From Dyadobacter fermentans (GTDB lineage Bacteria > Bacteroidota > Bacteroidia > Cytophagales > Spirosomataceae): DNA of 64,000 nt. Positions 60,254 through 64,000 of this stretch are shown piece by piece. The notes beneath the pieces were generated by a model. It was given only the letters and a program-made list of their open reading frames with translations. It had not been told where the DNA came from and did no database searches. A program made the translations under genes and the position numbers. The stretch spans positions 1,042,424 through 1,106,423 of the forward strand of contig NZ_JAHXBN010000010.1 of the NCBI RefSeq assembly GCF_019924045.1. Direction: 5' to 3'. Every line of letters starts with the position of its first letter. The stretch's first letter is position 1.

Positions 60254-60457
60254 AAGTCAAGGTTTGTTAGTCAGTCACCCTAAACCAATAAATTATATGC
60301 CAATGGTATTTCTGATTGATTATTAGTGTTTTATGATAAGAAATGGCGCTTGGGTTGTTCACTAGCGGACATTCCTGTTCAGCGGCGCACGCGTGGTAGT
60401 GAAAAATTAACGCGGGATTTCCCTCAGGCGAAGAATGCGCAATGCCGTCAAAATCCC

Positions 60458-60465
60458 TAATTTTG
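60458..60465 (+). promoter_or_regulatory. -7 element of the glycyl-tRNA synthetase gene
   Basis: TAATTTTG matches TAnnTTTG. No good -33 TTG is seen. The leader would be about 55 bases. Confidence 0.5.
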
Positions 60466-60526
60466 CCAAATTCATGATTTTGATGGATTTAATAGTCTTT
60501 TTTCTTATTGATTTTAAACGAATAGA

Positions 60527-62011
60527 ATGAGCCAGGCACCTGCTACCTCTCTGCAAGACATTGTTGGGCACGCGAAGGAATACGGTTTTGTATTCCCGTC
60601 TTCCGAAATATATGATGGATTACAAGCCGTTTACGATTATGGTCAGAACGGTGTTGAATTGAAAAATAACCTGAAAGCGGCCTGGTGGAAGGCTATGACG
60701 CAGCTTCACGACAACATCGTGGGTATCGACGCGGCGATCTTCATGCACCCGCTTACCTGGAAAGCATCCGGCCACGTCGACGGCTTCAACGATCCGATGA
60801 TCGACAATAAGGATTCGAAAAAGCGTTACCGCGCCGACCAGCTGCTGGAAGGCAAGGCAGAACAATATGAAAAAGACGGCGAGCCCGAAAAAGCCAAAGC
60901 ATTGCTCGCTGAAATGGGCCGTTTGCTCAGCGCCGAAGACCTGAACGGCGTTCGTGATCTGATCATCGCGGAAGGTATTAAATGCCAGGTGTCGGGTACC
61001 AGCAACTGGACGGAAGTTCGCCAGTTCAACCTGATGTTCAGTACGCAGGTAGGATCTGTGGCTGAGGACGCCAATATGATTTACCTCCGTCCGGAGACAG
61101 CGCAGGGGATTTTCGTGAACTTCCTGAATGTGCAGAAAAGCGGTCGTATGAAGGTGCCTTTCGGTATTGCACAGATCGGTAAGGCATTCCGTAACGAAAT
61201 CGTAGCGCGCCAGTTCATCTTCCGCATGCGCGAGTTCGAACAAATGGAAATGCAATTCTTCGTGCGCCCTGGCACGGAAGAAGAGTGGTATAACAAATGG
61301 AAAGAGGCGCGGCTGAAATTCCACAAGGCGATCGGTCTGCCGGCTGAAAAATTGAAATACCACGACCACGAAAAGCTGGCGCATTACGCGAAAGCGGCTG
61401 TTGATATCGAATTCGAATTCCCATTCGGCTTCCGCGAAATCGAAGGTATCCACTCGCGGTCCGATTTCGATTTGCGTAACCACCAGGAGCTTTCGAAGAA
61501 AAAACAACAGTACTTCGACGCTGACCTGGACGAAAACGGCAAGCCGTACGGTAACTACATTCCTTACGTAGTGGAAACATCCGTTGGTGCTGACCGTCTT
61601 TTCCTTGCGACGTTCTGTAATGCTTACACCGTGGAATCAGTAGGCGAGGGCGACAGCGCGAAGGAACGTACCTTCCTGAAACTCCACCCGGCATTGGCGC
61701 CATTCAAAGCGGCGGTGTTGCCATTGGTGAAGAAAGATGGTCTGGCAGAAAAAGCGCAGGCGCTGGCCAACTCACTGAAATCGTCGTTCCGTACAGTTTA
61801 CGACGACAATGCGGCGATCGGTAAGCGTTACACCCGTCAGGACCTGATCGGAACGCCGTTCTGTATCGTGGTGGATTACCAGACCATGGAGGACGAAACC
61901 GTTACCATCCGTCACCGCGATTCGATGGAGCAGGAGCGCGTCCACATTAGCGAATTGAAAGAAAAAATCGGCTATCAGGTAGCGATCGAGCGTATTCTCG
62001 AAGCAATCTGA
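60527..62011 (+). CDS. glyS: Glycine--tRNA ligase
   Basis: The 494-residue class II synthetase is of the single-chain dimeric type (GlyQS), as in most Bacteroidota, not the alpha/beta type of enterobacteria. RPETAQGIFVNFLNVQKSGR, FGIAQIGKAFRNEI and FIFRMREFEQMEMQFFV are its class II motif 1-2 region. SVGADRLFLATFCNAYTVE and RYTRQDLIGTPFCIVVD lie in the C-terminal part with the anticodon-binding domain. It charges tRNA-Gly with glycine using ATP. A terminator follows at 62035. Confidence 0.97.
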   Translation: MSQAPATSLQDIVGHAKEYGFVFPSSEIYDGLQAVYDYGQNGVELKNNLKAAWWKAMTQLHDNIVGIDAAIFMHPLTWKASGHVDGFNDPMIDNKDSKKRYRADQLLEGKAEQYEKDGEPEKAKALLAEMGRLLSAEDLNGVRDLIIAEGIKCQVSGTSNWTEVRQFNLMFSTQVGSVAEDANMIYLRPETAQGIFVNFLNVQKSGRMKVPFGIAQIGKAFRNEIVARQFIFRMREFEQMEMQFFVRPGTEEEWYNKWKEARLKFHKAIGLPAEKLKYHDHEKLAHYAKAAVDIEFEFPFGFREIEGIHSRSDFDLRNHQELSKKKQQYFDADLDENGKPYGNYIPYVVETSVGADRLFLATFCNAYTVESVGEGDSAKERTFLKLHPALAPFKAAVLPLVKKDGLAEKAQALANSLKSSFRTVYDDNAAIGKRYTRQDLIGTPFCIVVDYQTMEDETVTIRHRDSMEQERVHISELKEKIGYQVAIERILEAI

Positions 62012-62034
62012 TCTGATTTAAAGCAATAATGCCG

Positions 62035-62072
62035 GCGGGGTTGCTTTCGGAGCAGCTCCGCTTTTTGTTTTT
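62035..62072 (+). terminator. Terminator of the glycyl-tRNA synthetase gene
   Basis: GCGGGGTTGCT (62035-62045) and AGCAGCTCCGC (62051-62061) pair with two wobble positions; TTTTTGTTTTTG follows. Confidence 0.8.
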
Positions 62073-62177
62073 GTGGCCAGCCATTCGGTCAATGGGTGTG
62101 CAGCAAACTCACTATTGGTAGCTATAATGGCGATTATTTAGTAACTAGGCGGTTTTAAGACACCAATCCGAAGTGAA

Positions 62178-63647
62178 ATGATCAACCAGCTTTACGATAC
62201 TTCAATGAGCCTTCTGACCGACCTGTACCAGCTCACCATGGCTTATGGCTACTGGAAATCGGGTAAGGCAGAGCAGGAGGCCGTTTTTAATCTCTATTTC
62301 AGAAAGCATCCTTTTCAGGGCGGATTTACCGTCGCGTGCGGGCTGAGCAGCGTCATCGAGTATTTGCAGGAGTACCGTTTCAATGAAGAGGACCTGGCCT
62401 ATATCGCTTCATTGACCGGCAGCGATGGCAACAAGCTTTTCGATGACGGGTTTATCGATTACCTCCGCCAAATGGAGCTGCAATGTAGTATCGACGCCAT
62501 TCCGGAAGGTACGGTGGTATTTCCGAACGAGCCGTTACTCCGTATTCAAGGACCGATCCTCCAATGCCAACTGCTCGAAACACCGCTTTTGAACCTGATC
62601 AATTTTCAATCGCTGGTGGCTACCAAAGCAGCCAGAATGCGGCTGGTCGCCAAAGACGATGCATTGCTCGAATTCGGCTTGCGCCGTGCACAAGGCCCTG
62701 ACGGCGGGGTAACAGCAAGCCGGGCGGCATATATTGGCGGGTTCGATGCTACTTCCAATGTGCTTGCTGGGAAATTGTACGATATTCCTGTGAAAGGTAC
62801 CCACGCGCACAGTTGGGTGATGTCGTTCGACAGCGAACTGGAAGCTTTTGAAACTTATGCGAAGCATATGCCCAACAATGTGACTTTGCTGGTGGATACC
62901 TACGACTCGCTGAACGGCGTCCGGCATGCGGTAGAGGTGGGGAAACAGTTGCGCGCACAGGGGCACGATCTCGCAGGCATCCGGCTCGATTCGGGCGACC
63001 TTGCCTACCTGAGTATCGAAGCCAGGAAAATCCTGGACGATGCAGGCTTCGAAAAGACCAGCATTGTAGCCAGCAACGACCTCGATGAGTACATTATGGA
63101 CAGCCTGAAAATCCAGGGAGCAAAAATAAATGTATGGGGAATAGGGACAAAACTTGTCACAGCATTTGATCAGCCTGCATTGGGCGGGGTTTTCAAGCTC
63201 GCGGCGATCCGGACGGGTTCGGGGGAATGGGATTACAAACTGAAACTGTCGGAGCAGGCGATCAAGGTGTCGACGCCGGGTATCCAGCAGGTGAGACGTT
63301 TCAGAGATGCGAGTGGTTTTGTTTCGGATATGATTTTTGACATTGAAACTCCGCTGATCGGAAAGGCTACGATGGTGGACCCGTATGATTTTACAAAAAA
63401 TAGGTCATTCGACGAGTCAGTGCATTACGAAGATTTGCTCGTCCCCGTTTTCGCACAAGGTCAGTTGATCTACAAATTGCCGTCCGTGCACGATACACGA
63501 AAACGTTTGCAACAGCAGCTGGCACATTTTTATAAGGGAATTAAACGCTTTGTAAACCCGCACACCTACCCGGTAGGGCTTGAAAAGGAATTATTTGATT
63601 TAAAAACGAACCTGATTTTTAAACTTCGCGCAGGTAATCAGGCGTGA
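62178..63647 (+). CDS. pncB: Nicotinate phosphoribosyltransferase
   Basis: The 489-residue enzyme converts nicotinate and PRPP to nicotinate mononucleotide, the first step of NAD salvage. It begins SLLTDLYQLTMAYGYWKSGK. LEFGLRRAQGPDGG lies in the middle, followed by KGTHAHSWVMSF, the active-site His loop that is phosphorylated in family members, and IRLDSGDLAYLSIEARKILD. The length is that of the long bacterial form. The DUF3820 gene follows four bases downstream. Confidence 0.95.
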   Translation: MINQLYDTSMSLLTDLYQLTMAYGYWKSGKAEQEAVFNLYFRKHPFQGGFTVACGLSSVIEYLQEYRFNEEDLAYIASLTGSDGNKLFDDGFIDYLRQMELQCSIDAIPEGTVVFPNEPLLRIQGPILQCQLLETPLLNLINFQSLVATKAARMRLVAKDDALLEFGLRRAQGPDGGVTASRAAYIGGFDATSNVLAGKLYDIPVKGTHAHSWVMSFDSELEAFETYAKHMPNNVTLLVDTYDSLNGVRHAVEVGKQLRAQGHDLAGIRLDSGDLAYLSIEARKILDDAGFEKTSIVASNDLDEYIMDSLKIQGAKINVWGIGTKLVTAFDQPALGGVFKLAAIRTGSGEWDYKLKLSEQAIKVSTPGIQQVRRFRDASGFVSDMIFDIETPLIGKATMVDPYDFTKNRSFDESVHYEDLLVPVFAQGQLIYKLPSVHDTRKRLQQQLAHFYKGIKRFVNPHTYPVGLEKELFDLKTNLIFKLRAGNQA

Positions 63648-63651
63648 AAAC

Positions 63652-63891
63652 ATGAGTATGCAAGAGTTAACACATCCGAACAGCGAGATCCTCAAAGATC
63701 TGATTAACTACAAAATGCCTTTCGGCAAATACAAGGATTGGATTATTGCCGACCTCCCTGTTTCTTACCTCGAGTGGTTTTACCGTGAGGGGTTTCCATC
63801 CGGCAAACTCGGTATGTTGCTGGGAACGATGCTGGAAATCAAGATGAACGGGTTGGAGTCTCTGATCCAGGGTTTGCGAAAAGTCGCATAA
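63652..63891 (+). CDS. DUF3820 protein
   Basis: The 79-residue protein has the DUF3820 pattern MPFGKYKDWIIADLPVSYLEWF. The family is small and widespread; some members are described as quorum-sensing-regulated virulence factors, but a biochemical role is not known. It is cotranscribed with pncB. The terminator begins inside its stop codon. Confidence 0.9.
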   Translation: MSMQELTHPNSEILKDLINYKMPFGKYKDWIIADLPVSYLEWFYREGFPSGKLGMLLGTMLEIKMNGLESLIQGLRKVA

Positions 63892-63931
63892 ACAAAGCGC
63901 CCGGTTCCGAAGCGGAACCGGGCGCTTTGTT
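63891..63931. terminator. Perfect 18-bp bidirectional terminator
   Basis: 63891-63908 and 63914-63931 are perfect reverse complements around the loop GAAGC, with AAC/GTT ends. It separates the DUF3820 gene from the minus-strand gene ending at 63945. Confidence 0.92.
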
Positions 63932-63944
63932 TATCAGGAATCGG

Positions 63945-64000
63945 TCACTTCTTCTCCGGCATCAGCACCACTTTGATGAAATTGTCATCATTGAAATACT
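63945..64000 (-). CDS. C-terminal end of a minus-strand gene
   Basis: Only the last 18 codons are in the window: YFNDDNFIKVVLMPEKK and a TGA stop at 63945. The ending (a strand with xNFIKVVLMPE) resembles the C-terminus of M16-family (insulinase-like) peptidases, but 17 residues are too few for a firm call. Confidence 0.55.
   Translation of the reverse strand, partial: YFNDDNFIKVVLMPEKK

Noticed and set aside
60620..61507. A 295-aa open frame antisense to glycyl-tRNA synthetase.
   Set aside because: The product is unlike any known family and the + strand gene is certain.

Overview
This 64-kb window is chromosomal DNA from a Bacteroidota bacterium. It is most likely a Cytophagales member of the Spirosomataceae type (Dyadobacter-like), although genus is an inference. 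The pointers are several upstream regions with the Bacteroidota promoter (-33 TTG, -7 TAnnTTTG), a secreted protein with a type IX secretion (T9SS) C-terminal tail, families typical of this phylum (Wzi-like capsule protein, DUF2911, DUF1361, DUF4097, DUF433/DUF5615), and seven very large FtsX/MacB-type permeases. I see no prophage, insertion sequence, CRISPR array, rRNA or tRNA.

Layout. 1-7780: three large ABC permeases on the + strand with a Wzi-like outer-membrane protein among them. 7912-12808: a small unknown gene, an AztD-like zinc-binding lipoprotein behind two Fur-type operator boxes, then a minus-strand operon (DUF885-like metalloprotein, CBM9-like protein, class A beta-lactamase-like protein). 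12809-13825: a 1-kb AT-rich stretch without a gene. 13826-21580: T9SS cargo protein, GH1 beta-glucosidase, small lipoprotein, DUF4097 protein, helix-hairpin-helix protein, LOG-family protein, RpiB. 21577-27494: membrane protein, RbfA, LolC/E-type permease, M1 aminopeptidase. 27495-27947: dense intergenic repeats. 27948-33095 (minus strand): LacI-type regulator, ferredoxin-reductase, a protein with a DxDD motif, NifU-like protein, L27 and L21. 33444-40677: redoxin, SMP-30-like protein, DUF1361, diacylglycerol kinase, a two-part membrane protein with a winged-helix regulator, DUF2911, RecG. 40678-50594 (minus): FGGY kinase, SGNH hydrolase, two outer-membrane barrels, and a probable export operon (secreted protein, membrane-anchored winged-helix regulator, permease, ATPase, TolC). 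50824-52702: MFS transporter and a DUF433/DUF5615 toxin-antitoxin pair. 52703-60253: three more large permeases. 60527-64000: glycyl-tRNA synthetase, nicotinate phosphoribosyltransferase, DUF3820 protein, and the 3' end of a further gene.

The most unusual structure is not a gene. About ten intergenic sites carry arrays of very short tandem repeats (period 7, 9 or 10 bp), usually arranged as two inverted arms that would fold into long imperfect hairpins. Almost all begin within about 40 bases downstream of a stop codon, and five of the seven large permease genes carry one directly at the 3' end. The same repeat words return at distant sites: a GAC/GTC heptad family, a TGAC decamer family and a purine/pyrimidine family. 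They look like a 3'-end-anchored short-repeat hairpin system, perhaps acting as terminators or mRNA stabilisers. Other points worth following are the Fur-type boxes at the AztD-like gene, a protein with the DxDD motif of class II terpene cyclases paired with a ferredoxin reductase, a probable stop-loss in the helix-hairpin-helix gene, and a gene fusion at 36231.
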